Source of the DNA: CAZPGL01 sp964586175
Lineage (GTDB): Bacteria; Actinomycetota; Acidimicrobiia; Acidimicrobiales; MedAcidi-G1
Direction: 5' to 3'
Assembly (NCBI GenBank): GCA_964586175.1
Contig: CAZPGL010000027.1
Coordinates: 1 to 28,542 of the forward strand
DNA: 28,542 bases
The notes beneath the pieces are model-generated. The model saw only the letters and a program-made list of their open reading frames with translations. It made no database searches and was not told where the DNA came from. Numbering within the stretch: position 1 is the first letter of the stretch; the number at the start of each line of letters is the position of its first letter. Positions 7,409 through 15,564 of the stretch are shown here, one piece after another. A program made the translations under genes and the position numbers.

Positions 7409-7421
7409 AGACTCGGCAGGC

Positions 7422-7598
7422 ATGAAGAAGCTGTTGCGGCGATGGGACACCGAGGCCCTGTCGTGGTGGTTGTTCCTCGGGAGCGCGGCGTTCTTCGTCG
7501 TCGGTGCCGTGCGCGACGGCGACGCCGTCGGCATCGTGGCCTCGGGCCTGTTCGCCGCGGCCTGTGTGGTGTTCCTGGTCGGTCGGAACCGGGCGTGA
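7422..7598 (+). CDS. Small two-helix membrane protein
   Basis: 58 aa, starting MKKLLRRWDTEALSWW. There is a short basic N-terminus, a first hydrophobic helix at about 16-31, a short RDGDA turn (31-35), a second helix at about 36-54, and a basic end GRNRA. This is a membrane hairpin, probably with both ends in the cytoplasm by the positive-inside rule. I recognise no family with confidence; it loosely recalls short YrhK-like proteins. The stop TGA overlaps the GTG start of the ThDP enzyme (GTGA), which strongly suggests the small frame is truly translated and coupled to it. CAGACT 8 nt before the ATG may be a -10 box. Function unknown. Confidence 0.65.
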   Translation: MKKLLRRWDTEALSWWLFLGSAAFFVVGAVRDGDAVGIVASGLFAAACVVFLVGRNRA

Positions 7599-9247
7599 GC
7601 CGCTCGGGCGGCCGGCTGGCCGTCGACGCCCTGCTGGCCAACGGGGCCGACACGGCGTTCGCCGTTCCCGGCGAGTCGTACCTCGAGGTGCTCGACGCCC
7701 TGCACGACGAGCGGCACCGCATCCGGCTGGTCGGCTGCCGCCAGGAAGGCGGGGCGGCCTACATGGCCGAGGCCTACGGCCGGCTGACCGGGCGGCCCGG
7801 GGTGTGCCTGGTGACCCGCGGCCCGGGGGCCACCAATGCCTCGGTGGGGGTCCATTCGGCCCGGCAGGGGTCGGTGCCCATGGTGTTGCTCGTGGGGCAG
7901 ATCCCCACCGGGCACCGGGCGCTCGAGGCCTTCCAGCACATCGACTACCGGGCCTTCTACGGCGACGTCGCCAAATGGGTGACCGAGGTCGACCATCCCG
8001 ACGACGTGCCCGCGGCCATTGCCGAGGCGTTCGACCAGGCGTGCAGCGGACGCCAGGGGCCGGCCGTGGTCGCCCTGCCGGAGGACGTCCTGGAAGATGT
8101 CTCCGACGTGACCGTGGGGGTCCCGGAGCCGGTGGCCGGCCAGGAGCCTTCGGCGGCCGGCATCGACGCCGTGCTGGCCGAGCTGGCGACCGCCGAACGG
8201 CCCGTGGTGCTGGCCGGCGGCGGCAGCTGGGCCGACTCCGGGCGGGCCGACCTGCGCCGGTTCGCCGAAGCAGCCGACGTGCCGGTGGTCGTGACCTTCC
8301 GTCGCAACGACCTCATGGACAACCACAGCCCGTGCTACGCCGGCGAGGCCGGGGTGGCCATGCCTCCCGCGGTGCGCCGCACGCTGCACGACGCCGACCT
8401 GGTTGTCGCCGTGGGTTCCCGGTTCGGCGACATGGCCACCGACGGTTTCACGCTGTTCGCCGACGGCGATGCCCGCATCGTCCACATCCATCCGTCAGCG
8501 GCCGAGTTCGGCAAGATCGTCACCCCGACCGTCACGGTCCACGCCGATCCGGGCGCTGCGGTGGCGGCCCTGGCCGACCGTGCCGACCGGGTCGACGCCG
8601 GGGCGTGGGCGGCCTGGCGGGCCGACACCCGACAGCGGTTCCTCGCCACCCTCGACGCACCGTCCCCGCCGTCCGGGGTCGACATGCCGGCCGTCATGGC
8701 GTTCCTGCGGGAGACCCTTCCCGACGACGTCATCGTCACCAATGGGGCCGGCAACTTCTCGGTGTGGCCCAACAAGTTCCTGCTGTACGGCCCCCGGGCC
8801 CGGCTGTTGGCCCCGCAGAACGGCACGATGGGCTACGGCCTGCCCGCCGCGGTGGCCGCCAAGGTGGTGTACCCCGACCGGACGGTGCTGTGCTTCGCCG
8901 GTGACGGCGATCTCCAGATGACGGTGCAGGAGCTGGGCAGCGCCGCCCAGGAGGGCGCCCGCCCCATCGTTTTGGTCGTCGACAACGGCATGTACGGCAC
9001 CATCCGCATGCACCAGGAACGACGGCACCCCGGACGGGTCGTCGGCACCGACATCGTCAACCCCGACTTCGTGGCCCTGGCCAGGGCCTATGGGTTCCAC
9101 GCTGAGCGGATCGACGACGCCGAGCGGTTCCCCGATGCCTTCGCCCGGGCCGTGGCCTCGCCGACCGGGGCGCTGCTCCACCTCGTCGTCGACCCCGACA
9201 TGCTCACGCCGCGTCAGTCGGTGGTCGACGCCCGGGCCGGACGGTGA
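7595..9247 (+). CDS. Thiamine diphosphate-dependent enzyme, acetolactate-synthase-like
   Basis: 550 aa from GTG 7595, near the usual 550-600. The order is PYR domain with catalytic E51 in CRQEGGAAYMAEAYGR, a central domain (about 190-330) with AGGGSW and VGSRFGD, and a PP domain with the ThDP/Mg motif GDGD at 436-439 ending in DN at 463-464. It uses ThDP for decarboxylation or carboligation of a 2-oxo acid; acetolactate synthase, glyoxylate carboligase or a related decarboxylase are possible. No small regulatory subunit (IlvH type) or ilvC lies next to it, which argues against routine branched-chain biosynthesis. It starts inside the stop of the small membrane protein and ends overlapping the propeller gene by 4 nt. 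Confidence 0.93.
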   Translation: MSRSGGRLAVDALLANGADTAFAVPGESYLEVLDALHDERHRIRLVGCRQEGGAAYMAEAYGRLTGRPGVCLVTRGPGATNASVGVHSARQGSVPMVLLVGQIPTGHRALEAFQHIDYRAFYGDVAKWVTEVDHPDDVPAAIAEAFDQACSGRQGPAVVALPEDVLEDVSDVTVGVPEPVAGQEPSAAGIDAVLAELATAERPVVLAGGGSWADSGRADLRRFAEAADVPVVVTFRRNDLMDNHSPCYAGEAGVAMPPAVRRTLHDADLVVAVGSRFGDMATDGFTLFADGDARIVHIHPSAAEFGKIVTPTVTVHADPGAAVAALADRADRVDAGAWAAWRADTRQRFLATLDAPSPPSGVDMPAVMAFLRETLPDDVIVTNGAGNFSVWPNKFLLYGPRARLLAPQNGTMGYGLPAAVAAKVVYPDRTVLCFAGDGDLQMTVQELGSAAQEGARPIVLVVDNGMYGTIRMHQERRHPGRVVGTDIVNPDFVALARAYGFHAERIDDAERFPDAFARAVASPTGALLHLVVDPDMLTPRQSVVDARAGR

Positions 9248-10230
9248 GCGCCGTGGAGGCGCCGACGGTCACCCGCCTCGGTGACGGGCCGGTCATCGGA
9301 CCCGACAGCCACCCGTCGATCGGCACCAACATCCAGGGGCCGTCGGTCATCGAGGTGCCGGGCTGGGTGGCCGATCCGCTGGGCCGGTTCCACCTGTACT
9401 TCGCCGACCACAAGGGCACCTACATCCGGCTGGCGTTCGCGGACCATCCGGCCGGCCCGTGGACCGTGTACCCGGCGGGCAGCCTGCAACTGGCCGACTC
9501 GCGGTTCCCGACCGAGCCGCCGGCGGTCACCGACGCCGAGGTCGAAGAGTTGATCCGGCGCTACACGGCAGCCATGGGTGCTGACCGCCTCCCCCCCGAC
9601 GTGCGGTCCGACGCCATCACCCCCCACATCGCCTCGCCCGACGTGCACGTCGACCACGAGCAACGCCGGATCGTCATGTACTTCCACGGCCTGGAGTCGC
9701 TGGCTCACCAGGTCAGCCGGGTGGCTGTGTCCGACGACGGCGTGCACTTCACCGCCCTGCCGGCGACCATCCCCGACACCTACCTGCGGGCCTTCCGACA
9801 CGACGGCCGGTGGTACGGGCTGGCCATGCCCGGCGTACTCCACCGGTCGGCTGACGGGTTGACCGGCTGGGAGGCCGGCCCCCGGGACCTGTTCGGTGTC
9901 GACATGCGGCATTGCGCGGTCCGGGTCGTCGACGGGGTCCTCGAGGTGTTCTGGACCCGGGTCGGCGACGATCCCGAGCGGATCCTGTTGTCCACCGTCG
10001 CACTCGACGGTGACTGGTCGAACTGGACCGACGGGCCGGCCGTCGAGGTGCTGCGCCCCGAACTCCCCTGGGAGGGGGTGGGCCGGCCGACCGGGTCGTC
10101 GGTGCGCGGTGCGGTGCACGAACCGGTGTGCCAACTGCGCGACCCGGCCCTGTTCGAGCACGACGGCGCGACGTATCTGTTCTACGCGGTGGCCGGTGAA
10201 TCGGGGATCGCCGTGGCCCGCCTCGACTGA
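9244..10230 (+). CDS. Five-bladed beta-propeller glycosidase-like protein (GH43/GH32 type fold)
   Basis: 328 aa from GTG 9244, overlapping the previous stop (GTGA). Repeating blade strands are visible: FHLYFADHKG, IVMYFHGLE, VSDDGVHFTAL, LHRSADGLTGWEAG, LEVFWTRVG, ERILLSTVALDGDWSNW and ATYLFYAVAGESGIAVARL. The pattern of DG...LYF / S.DG..W is that of GH43/GH32-like five-bladed propellers. Candidate acidic residues are D in ASPDVHVD and E/D in HEPVCQLRDPALFEHDG. There is no signal peptide, so it is probably cytoplasmic, which is odd for a polysaccharide hydrolase. It may act on a small glycoside or have lost hydrolase activity. Joined to the ThDP enzyme and the aminotransferase downstream. Confidence 0.75.
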   Translation: MSAVEAPTVTRLGDGPVIGPDSHPSIGTNIQGPSVIEVPGWVADPLGRFHLYFADHKGTYIRLAFADHPAGPWTVYPAGSLQLADSRFPTEPPAVTDAEVEELIRRYTAAMGADRLPPDVRSDAITPHIASPDVHVDHEQRRIVMYFHGLESLAHQVSRVAVSDDGVHFTALPATIPDTYLRAFRHDGRWYGLAMPGVLHRSADGLTGWEAGPRDLFGVDMRHCAVRVVDGVLEVFWTRVGDDPERILLSTVALDGDWSNWTDGPAVEVLRPELPWEGVGRPTGSSVRGAVHEPVCQLRDPALFEHDGATYLFYAVAGESGIAVARLD

Positions 10231-10248
10231 GAACCCGGCGGGCGAGGG

Positions 10249-10254
10249 TAGGTT
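10249..10254 (+). promoter_or_regulatory. Probable -10 element (TAGGTT) of a leaderless promoter
   Basis: TAGGTT is followed by exactly 7 nt and then the ATG at 10262, with no ribosome site between. The same arrangement occurs before the MaoC gene. It suggests an internal promoter in this operon giving a leaderless message for the aminotransferase and the gene after it. Confidence 0.5.
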
Positions 10255-10261
10255 CGGCCCC

Positions 10262-11179
10262 ATGGTCCGCAGCACCCATCAGGCCCTGGCCGACGCCCGC
10301 AACGCCGAGGTCGAGATCTACATCAACGGTGGGTTCTTCCCCCGGGCAGAGGCGCGTATCTCGGTGTTCGACAGCGGGTTCCTCGTCGGCGACGGCATCT
10401 GGGAGGGCATCCGGCTCCACCACGGGCGCTTCGCCTTCCTCGACCATCACCTCGACCGGCTGTTCGCCGGGGCCGAGGCGGTGTCGCTCGACATCGGCAT
10501 GGACCGCGAGGAGGTGACGGCCGCCCTGCAGGCCACCGTCGACCGCAACGACATGCACGACGGGGTCCACCTGCGGCTCATGGTGACCAGGGGCGACAAG
10601 ACCACCCCGTCCCAGCACCCTTCGAACTGCATCGGCGGGCCCAACGTGGTCATCATCGCCGAACACAAGGTGGCCGACCCCGGTGTGGCCGACGCCGGCA
10701 TCACCCTGTTCACGGCGACGGTGCGCCGGCCCGGACCCGAGGTGCTGGACCAGCGGCTGAACTGCCACTCCAAGCTGCACGAGGTGATCGCCCTGCTCCA
10801 GGCCGTCGAGGCCGGGGCCGACGAGGCCCTGATGCTGGACCCGACCGGGGCGGTGGCCACCTGCAACGCCACCAACTTCTTCATCGTGCGGGACGGCGAG
10901 GTGTGGACCTCGTCCGGCGTCTACAACCTGAACGGGGTGACCCGCCGCATGGTGCTCGAGACGGCGGCCGCCGACGGCATCGCCACCCACGAGGCACCGT
11001 TCACCGTCGACGACGTGTACGCGGCCGACGAGGCCTTCGTGACCGGCACGTTCGGCGGCCTCACGCCGGTGACCGAGGTCGACGGCCGCACCATCGGCAA
11101 CGGCGAGGTTCCGGGCCCGATGACCGGGCACCTGCGGGGTCTCTACGAGGCGGCCGTCGAGGCAGACGTCGCCCGGTGA
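10262..11179 (+). CDS. Class IV PLP-dependent aminotransferase (BCAT/DAAT fold)
   Basis: 305 aa. Fold-type IV landmarks are the N-terminal YINGGFFP, SVFDSGFLVGDGIWEGIR (34-51), R66 in DHHLDRLF (phosphate site), and K171 in LNCHSKLHEVIALL, the PLP lysine. FVTGTFGGLTPVTEVDGR near the C-terminus is typical. The Glu that normally contacts the PLP ring nitrogen (VTEGSSSN-like in DAAT) is replaced: the aligned stretch is VATCNATNFF, with Thr200 in its place. I recall subfamilies with similar TCN-type motifs, so this may be a clade feature, not damage. It transfers an amino group between an amino acid and a 2-oxo acid; specificity is unknown. It starts 31 bp after the propeller gene, and its stop overlaps the next gene's GTG. 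Confidence 0.92.
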   Translation: MVRSTHQALADARNAEVEIYINGGFFPRAEARISVFDSGFLVGDGIWEGIRLHHGRFAFLDHHLDRLFAGAEAVSLDIGMDREEVTAALQATVDRNDMHDGVHLRLMVTRGDKTTPSQHPSNCIGGPNVVIIAEHKVADPGVADAGITLFTATVRRPGPEVLDQRLNCHSKLHEVIALLQAVEAGADEALMLDPTGAVATCNATNFFIVRDGEVWTSSGVYNLNGVTRRMVLETAAADGIATHEAPFTVDDVYAADEAFVTGTFGGLTPVTEVDGRTIGNGEVPGPMTGHLRGLYEAAVEADVAR

Positions 11180-11898
11180 CCGTCCGCATCAACTGCTGTT
11201 CGGGGCCCCGCAACATCTCGACGGCCCTGATGTACTCGTTCGCCCGGCGTGCCGACACCACGGCGTTCGACGAGCCTCTGTACGCCCACTACCTGCGGGT
11301 CACCGGCCGGGACCATCCGGGCCGTGACGACGTGCTGGCCGCCCAGGACCAGCACGGCGACCGCGTCGTGCGGGAGGTGATGTTGGCCGACCATGGCACG
11401 CCGGTGGCGTTCTTCAAGCAGATGGCCCACCACCTCGTCGACCTCGACCTGGGGTTCCTGGCCGATGTCCACACCGTGCTGCTGGTGCGCGAGCCCACCG
11501 AGATGCTGGCCTCGCTGTCGGTGCGCCTCGACGACGCCACCCTGGCCGACACCGGGCTCGAGATGCAGGTCGACCTGCTCGACGACGTGTTGGCCGCGGG
11601 CGGGACACCGACGGTGCTCGACGCCACCACCTTGCGCCGCGACCCGGCGGCGGCGTTGGTCGCCTTCTGCGAACGCCTCGGCATCCCCTTCGATCCGGCG
11701 ATGCTGTCGTGGCCGGCGGGACCCAAACCCGAGGACGGCGTCTGGGCCGAGCACTGGTACGACGCCGTGCACACCTCCACCGGCTTCCGGCCGTGGACCC
11801 CGTCGGACACCACCGTGTCCGACCATCTGAGCCCGGTGCTCGACGCGGCCCGCCCCCTGTACGCCCGGCTGGCCGAGTACGCCATCGACGTCGGCTGA
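11176..11898 (+). CDS. Sulfotransferase-like P-loop protein
   Basis: 240 aa from GTG 11176, overlapping the aminotransferase stop (GTGA). The N-terminus INCCSGPRNISTALMYSF (5-22) has the shape of the 5'-phosphosulfate-binding loop. VLLVREPTEMLASL (101-114) matches the second PAPS-binding motif RxPxxxxxS, with R105 and S113. The length is typical for small bacterial sulfotransferase-like proteins. The usual reaction is transfer of sulfate from PAPS to a hydroxyl or amine. No catalytic His is obvious by eye, and members beside class IV aminotransferases may do something else, so the activity is inferred. Confidence 0.75.
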   Translation: MTVRINCCSGPRNISTALMYSFARRADTTAFDEPLYAHYLRVTGRDHPGRDDVLAAQDQHGDRVVREVMLADHGTPVAFFKQMAHHLVDLDLGFLADVHTVLLVREPTEMLASLSVRLDDATLADTGLEMQVDLLDDVLAAGGTPTVLDATTLRRDPAAALVAFCERLGIPFDPAMLSWPAGPKPEDGVWAEHWYDAVHTSTGFRPWTPSDTTVSDHLSPVLDAARPLYARLAEYAIDVG

Positions 11899-11914
11899 GT
11901 CGGCGAGGGGGCCG

Positions 11915-11920
11915 TAGGAT
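11915..11920 (+). promoter_or_regulatory. Probable -10 element (TAGGAT)
   Basis: TAGGAT lies 33 nt before the ATG at 11954. A strong ribosome site GGAGGAA sits just upstream of that ATG, so this gene probably has a normal leader and its own promoter in the 55-bp gap after the sulfotransferase-like gene. Confidence 0.4.
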
Positions 11921-11953
11921 CCGCCCCACCCGACACGAGGCCACGGAGGAACC

Positions 11954-13387
11954 ATGGGGACGACGAACGACGCCCTCGTCGCCGAACTCCGCGACCTGCT
12001 GGGACCACAGGGCTGGTTGACAGCGGGGGACGCCGCTGGCCACACCGTCGACTGGCGGGGGAACTATTCGGGCATCCCGCTGCTCGTCGCCCGCCCCGAC
12101 ACGGTGGACGGCGTCCGCGGAGTGGTCGAGGCGTGTGCCCGCCACGGGGTCGCCGTGGTCGCCCAGGGCGGCAACACCGGGCTGTCCGGCGGCTCGGTCC
12201 CCACCGACGACCGACCCACCGTGCTGGTGCTGACGACCCGGATGAACCGGATCGTCTCCGTCGACCCGGCCCGGTTCACCATCACGGTCGAGGCCGGCTG
12301 CACCATCGAACAGGTGCAACAGGCGGCGGCCGGCGTCGACCGGCAACTGGCCATGGACTGGGGGGCGAGGGGAACGGCCACCGTCGGAGGGGCCATCGCC
12401 ACCAACGCCGGCGGGCTGAACGTGTTGCGCTACGGCCCCACCCGCGACCACGTGCTGGGGCTCGAGGCGGTGCTGGCCGACGGGCAGGTCTTCGACGGTC
12501 TGCGGGCCCTGCGCAAGGACAACACCGGATACGACCTCAAGCACCTGTTCATCGGCGCCGAGGGCACGCTGGGCGTGGTCACCCGGGCCGTGCTGCGGCT
12601 GTACCCGGCCACCCCGTACCACCGGTCGATGCTGGCCGCCCTCGACGACCTCACCGCCGTCAACGAGCTCTACGACCTGGCGTGCGCCACCGACCACGGG
12701 GGTCTCACCGCCTTCGAGCTGGTCCCGGAGGCGGGGGTGGCCATCGCCGTGGACGCCCTGGGCCTGGTGCGGCCGTGTCCGACCCGGGCCGAGTGGTACC
12801 TGCTGGCTCGCTTCTCGGGCGGCACGCCGGTCGACGACACCGTGGCTCGGTTCCTCACGGCCGCCGCCGACCGCGGCCTCGTCACCGACGCGGTGGTCGC
12901 CGACACCGCGGCCCAGGAGGCCAACCTGTGGACCCTGCGCGACGAACTGCCCCCGGAGACCCTGTTCGACGCCCGGGGGGCCAAGTTCGACGCCGCCGTG
13001 CCCATCGACCGCACCGCCGAGTTCCAGCGCCGCGCTGAGGCCTTGGCCGAGGAGGTGTGCGGACCCGGTGCCGTGGTGTTCTCGTTCGGGCATCTGGGCG
13101 ACGGCAACCTGCACGTGTACGTGTTGCCGTCACTGGACCACGGGGCACGCCTCGACGCCGGGCTGGTCGCCGAGGTCACCGTCGCCGTCGACGGGCTGAT
13201 CTGGGAACTGGGCGGCACGATCAGCGCCGAGCACGGGGTGGGCCAGGACCTGTTGGGCCGGCTGCCCGGCCAGAAGTCGGCCACCGAGCTCGAGCTCATG
13301 GCCCGGGTCAAGGCGGCCCTCGACCCGACCGACCTGTTCAACCCGGGGAAGGGCGCCCAGACTCTCGGGCGGTCCGACGGGCGCTGA
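11954..13387 (+). CDS. FAD-linked D-2-hydroxyacid dehydrogenase (GlcD/D-lactate or D-2-hydroxyglutarate type)
   Basis: 477 aa, typical for the family. The FAD-binding PCMH domain spans about 35-215 with VAQGGNTGLSGGSVP (69-83), ARGTATVGGAIATNAGG, RYGPTRDHVLG and FIGAEGTLGVVT. The C-terminal FAD-oxidase cap has the metal/substrate motif FGHLGDGNLHV (about 378-388), ISAEHGVGQ (about 423-431) and the terminal ALDPTDLFNPGKG. It oxidises a D-2-hydroxyacid (lactate, glycolate or 2-hydroxyglutarate) to the 2-oxo acid. The last 50 bp overlap psuG on the other strand. The ATG has GGAGGAA about 5 nt upstream. Confidence 0.93.
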   Translation: MGTTNDALVAELRDLLGPQGWLTAGDAAGHTVDWRGNYSGIPLLVARPDTVDGVRGVVEACARHGVAVVAQGGNTGLSGGSVPTDDRPTVLVLTTRMNRIVSVDPARFTITVEAGCTIEQVQQAAAGVDRQLAMDWGARGTATVGGAIATNAGGLNVLRYGPTRDHVLGLEAVLADGQVFDGLRALRKDNTGYDLKHLFIGAEGTLGVVTRAVLRLYPATPYHRSMLAALDDLTAVNELYDLACATDHGGLTAFELVPEAGVAIAVDALGLVRPCPTRAEWYLLARFSGGTPVDDTVARFLTAAADRGLVTDAVVADTAAQEANLWTLRDELPPETLFDARGAKFDAAVPIDRTAEFQRRAEALAEEVCGPGAVVFSFGHLGDGNLHVYVLPSLDHGARLDAGLVAEVTVAVDGLIWELGGTISAEHGVGQDLLGRLPGQKSATELELMARVKAALDPTDLFNPGKGAQTLGRSDGR

Positions 13388-14315
13388 GGGCCACGGCCAC
13401 TGCGGTGGCCACCGCGGTGTTGTTGGCGACCAGGGCCACGTTGGCGTCGAGGCTGGCTCCGCCGGTTGCTTCGGCCACGTGGGCCAGCAGGTAGGGGGTG
13501 ATGGCCGCGCCGGAGATGCCGGCTGTGTCGGCGGCGGCCAGCCCGGAGACCACGGCCCGCTCGATGACGCTTCGGTCCGCCTCGTGGTCGGCGGGCACGG
13601 GGACGGCAACCACGGCACCGCTGGTCAGTCCGACCGCCCAGTGGGCGTCGAGCGCGGCGGCCGCGGCGTCGGGGTCGTCGACCCGGGCCGACACGGGGAG
13701 CGAGGTGCCCCGGGTCCAGAACTCGGGGAAGGCGTCGGTGCCGTAACCGAGCACCGGCACCCCCCGGGTCTCGAGGCCCTCGAGGGTGCGGGGGAGGTCG
13801 AGCACCGCCTTGGCGCCGGCGCACACCACGGCCACGGGGCAGATGGCCAGGGCCGTCAGGTCGGCCGAGACGTCGCCGGTGTCGCCCCGGTGCACGCCGC
13901 CGAGGCCACCGGTGGCGAACACGGCGATGCCGGCCCGGTGGGCGGCGAACATCGTGGCGGCCACGGTGGTGGCACCCAGCCGACCAGAGGCCAGGGTGGC
14001 GCCGAGGTCCCGCAGGCTGACCTTGGCGACCCGGCCCGACTCGCTGGCGGCGAGGAGTTCGAGTTCGGCCCCGGTGAGCCCGACCCGGAGACGCCCGTCG
14101 ACGACGGCGACGGTGGCCGGGACCCCGCCGCCCCTGCGCACCGTGTCCTCGAGCATGCGGGCGGTGTCCAGGTTGACGGGTCGGGGGAGACCGTGGGCGA
14201 TGATCGTGGACTCGAGGGCTACCACCGGCCGGCCGTCGCGCACGGCGTCGGTCACCTCCTCGGCCACGAGCAGGGGGTCGTGGTGCGGGGCGGCGTCGGG
14301 ACCGGGGTTCGGCAT
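13338..14315 (-). CDS. psuG: Pseudouridine-5'-phosphate glycosidase
   Basis: 325 aa from ATG 14315. It splits pseudouridine 5'-phosphate into uracil and ribose 5-phosphate. Family motifs are VALESTIIAHGLPRPVN (33-48, catalytic E35), K98 in VAKVSLRDL, ATGGLGGVHRG (134-144), VCAGAKAVLDLPRTLE (164-179, Schiff-base K169), GYGTDAFPEFW, and the C-terminal NNTAVATAVAVAL. The usual partner kinase PsuK is absent here: flanking genes are an FAD dehydrogenase and a C45 hydrolase. The final 16 codons and stop overlap the 3' end of the FAD gene tail to tail. The upstream sequence has CACACT 6 nt before the ATG and no ribosome site, suggesting a leaderless start. A longer frame to 14402 crosses the AT-rich regulatory region and is less likely. 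Confidence 0.94.
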   Translation of the reverse strand: MPNPGPDAAPHHDPLLVAEEVTDAVRDGRPVVALESTIIAHGLPRPVNLDTARMLEDTVRRGGGVPATVAVVDGRLRVGLTGAELELLAASESGRVAKVSLRDLGATLASGRLGATTVAATMFAAHRAGIAVFATGGLGGVHRGDTGDVSADLTALAICPVAVVCAGAKAVLDLPRTLEGLETRGVPVLGYGTDAFPEFWTRGTSLPVSARVDDPDAAAAALDAHWAVGLTSGAVVAVPVPADHEADRSVIERAVVSGLAAADTAGISGAAITPYLLAHVAEATGGASLDANVALVANNTAVATAVAVALSARRTARESGRPSPG

Positions 14316-14382
14316 GGACCCAGTGTGCCCCGGCACCCCGCACGGTGCCAATGGGAAGGGAATGGTTGCGAGACAGGAGTGT

Positions 14383-14432
14383 GACAACGAAATCAGTTGC
14401 AAAAGAGAAAAGAGACAACTAGATCACTTGCA
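14383..14432. repeat. Two 19-bp imperfect direct repeats in an AT-rich island, likely operators
   Basis: Copies at 14383-14401 and 14414-14432 share 16 of 19 bases (GACAACnAnATCAnTTGCA) and are 31 bp apart, about three helical turns. The first copy contains the dyad CAAC-N7-GTTG. The surrounding 14380-14430 is 32 of 51 A/T, sharply different from the rest of the window. The island separates divergent psuG (14315) and the C45 gene (14464). TTGCAA (14397-14402), a 17-nt spacer and TAGATC (14420-14425) could be a weak sigma-70 promoter. The simplest reading is a regulator-bound divergent promoter. Confidence 0.55.
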
Positions 14433-14463
14433 TGGGACGTGGCGACGCGCGACACTGGACCCC

Positions 14464-15555
14464 ATGCGACGACCCCCGATGCGGATCCTCGACCTGGCCG
14501 GCTCGCCGGCCGCCATGGGCCACGCCCACGGTGCGGCCCACGCCGACGAGATCCGGGTCTACACCGATGAACGGGTGCGCCTGGCCGGCGGTGGCGAATG
14601 GAGCGGCAGCCGCCTCGAGCGCGACGACGTGCTGGCCCTGGCCGAGGCGTGCCTTCCGGCCCACGAGGCCCACGACGCCGCCCTCCACGAGGAGATGTGC
14701 GGCATGGCCGAGGGTGCCGGCATCAGCCTGGCCGAGGCGGTCATCGTCGGCGGGTTCACCGACTTCGTCGACACCGTGCGGGCCGAGGTCGGCGGCCGCC
14801 ACCCCGACCGGGCCGTCGAAGATGACTGCACGGCGTTCATCGTGCCCGACCATCGAGCCGACGGGCAGGGCTTCTACGGCCAGACGTGGGACATGCACGA
14901 CTCGGCCACCGAACACGTCGTCCTCCTGCGGATCCGCCCCGACGACGCCCCGGCGGCCCTCGTGTTCACCACCACCGGCTGCCTCGGCCAGATCGGCATG
15001 AACGAGGTCGGGGTGTGCGTCGGCATCAACAACCTCACCGGGGTCGACGGCAAGGTCGGGGTGACGTGGCCCACCGTCGTGCGCGACGCCCTCCAGCGGT
15101 CCACCGCCGACGAGGCCCTCCAGGTCGTGCTCGACGCCGACCTGGCCGGCGCCCACAGCTTCCTGCTGTTCGACGCCGCCGGCACCGGCTACATGGTCGA
15201 GGCCATGCCGACGGCCCGACCGTGGGTCGGCCTCGACGGTGACGCCCTCATCCACACCAACCACACGCAGTGGGCCGACGCCACCGCCGTCCAGGCCGTG
15301 CGGCCCGCCGACCTGCAGGCCAACTCCGAACACCGCCTGGCCCGGGCCGGCGATCTGCTCGACCGTGACGGCATCGACGCCGACCACCTCATGGCCGTCA
15401 CCCGCGACGAGGACTCGATCTGCCGGTTCGACGACGACGTCCACCACATCGAGTCCAGCGGCGCGGCCATCATGCGCCCCCGGACCGGCGACTTCTGGGC
15501 CGTGTGGGGCGTGCCCAACCACAATGACTACGTCCACATCCCCTTCGCGAGCTGA
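14464..15555 (+). CDS. C45 family autoproteolytic acyltransferase/hydrolase
   Basis: 363 aa from ATG 14464; a second ATG at 14479 is the alternative. This is an Ntn-hydrolase related to acyl-CoA:6-aminopenicillanic acid acyltransferase. The predicted nucleophile is C122 in EDDCTAFIVP, exposed by self-cleavage between D121 and C122, which would release an alpha chain of about 13 kDa. Other landmarks are GQTWDMHDSA, TTTGCLGQIGMNEVGVCVGINNL with the typical GxxGMNE.G segment, SFLLFDAAGTGYMVE and the late DEDSICRF region. It likely hydrolyses or transfers an amide-linked acyl group; the substrate is unknown. No ribosome site is visible; GACACT 7 nt before the ATG may be a leaderless -10. The GNAT gene begins 9 bp after the stop, so the two probably form an operon. 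Confidence 0.88.
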   Translation: MRRPPMRILDLAGSPAAMGHAHGAAHADEIRVYTDERVRLAGGGEWSGSRLERDDVLALAEACLPAHEAHDAALHEEMCGMAEGAGISLAEAVIVGGFTDFVDTVRAEVGGRHPDRAVEDDCTAFIVPDHRADGQGFYGQTWDMHDSATEHVVLLRIRPDDAPAALVFTTTGCLGQIGMNEVGVCVGINNLTGVDGKVGVTWPTVVRDALQRSTADEALQVVLDADLAGAHSFLLFDAAGTGYMVEAMPTARPWVGLDGDALIHTNHTQWADATAVQAVRPADLQANSEHRLARAGDLLDRDGIDADHLMAVTRDEDSICRFDDDVHHIESSGAAIMRPRTGDFWAVWGVPNHNDYVHIPFAS

Positions 15556-15564
15556 GGTACGACC

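Noticed and set aside
7328..8491. Minus-strand frame opposite the ThDP gene
   Set aside because: Antisense shadow of the ThDP PYR domain; no motifs.
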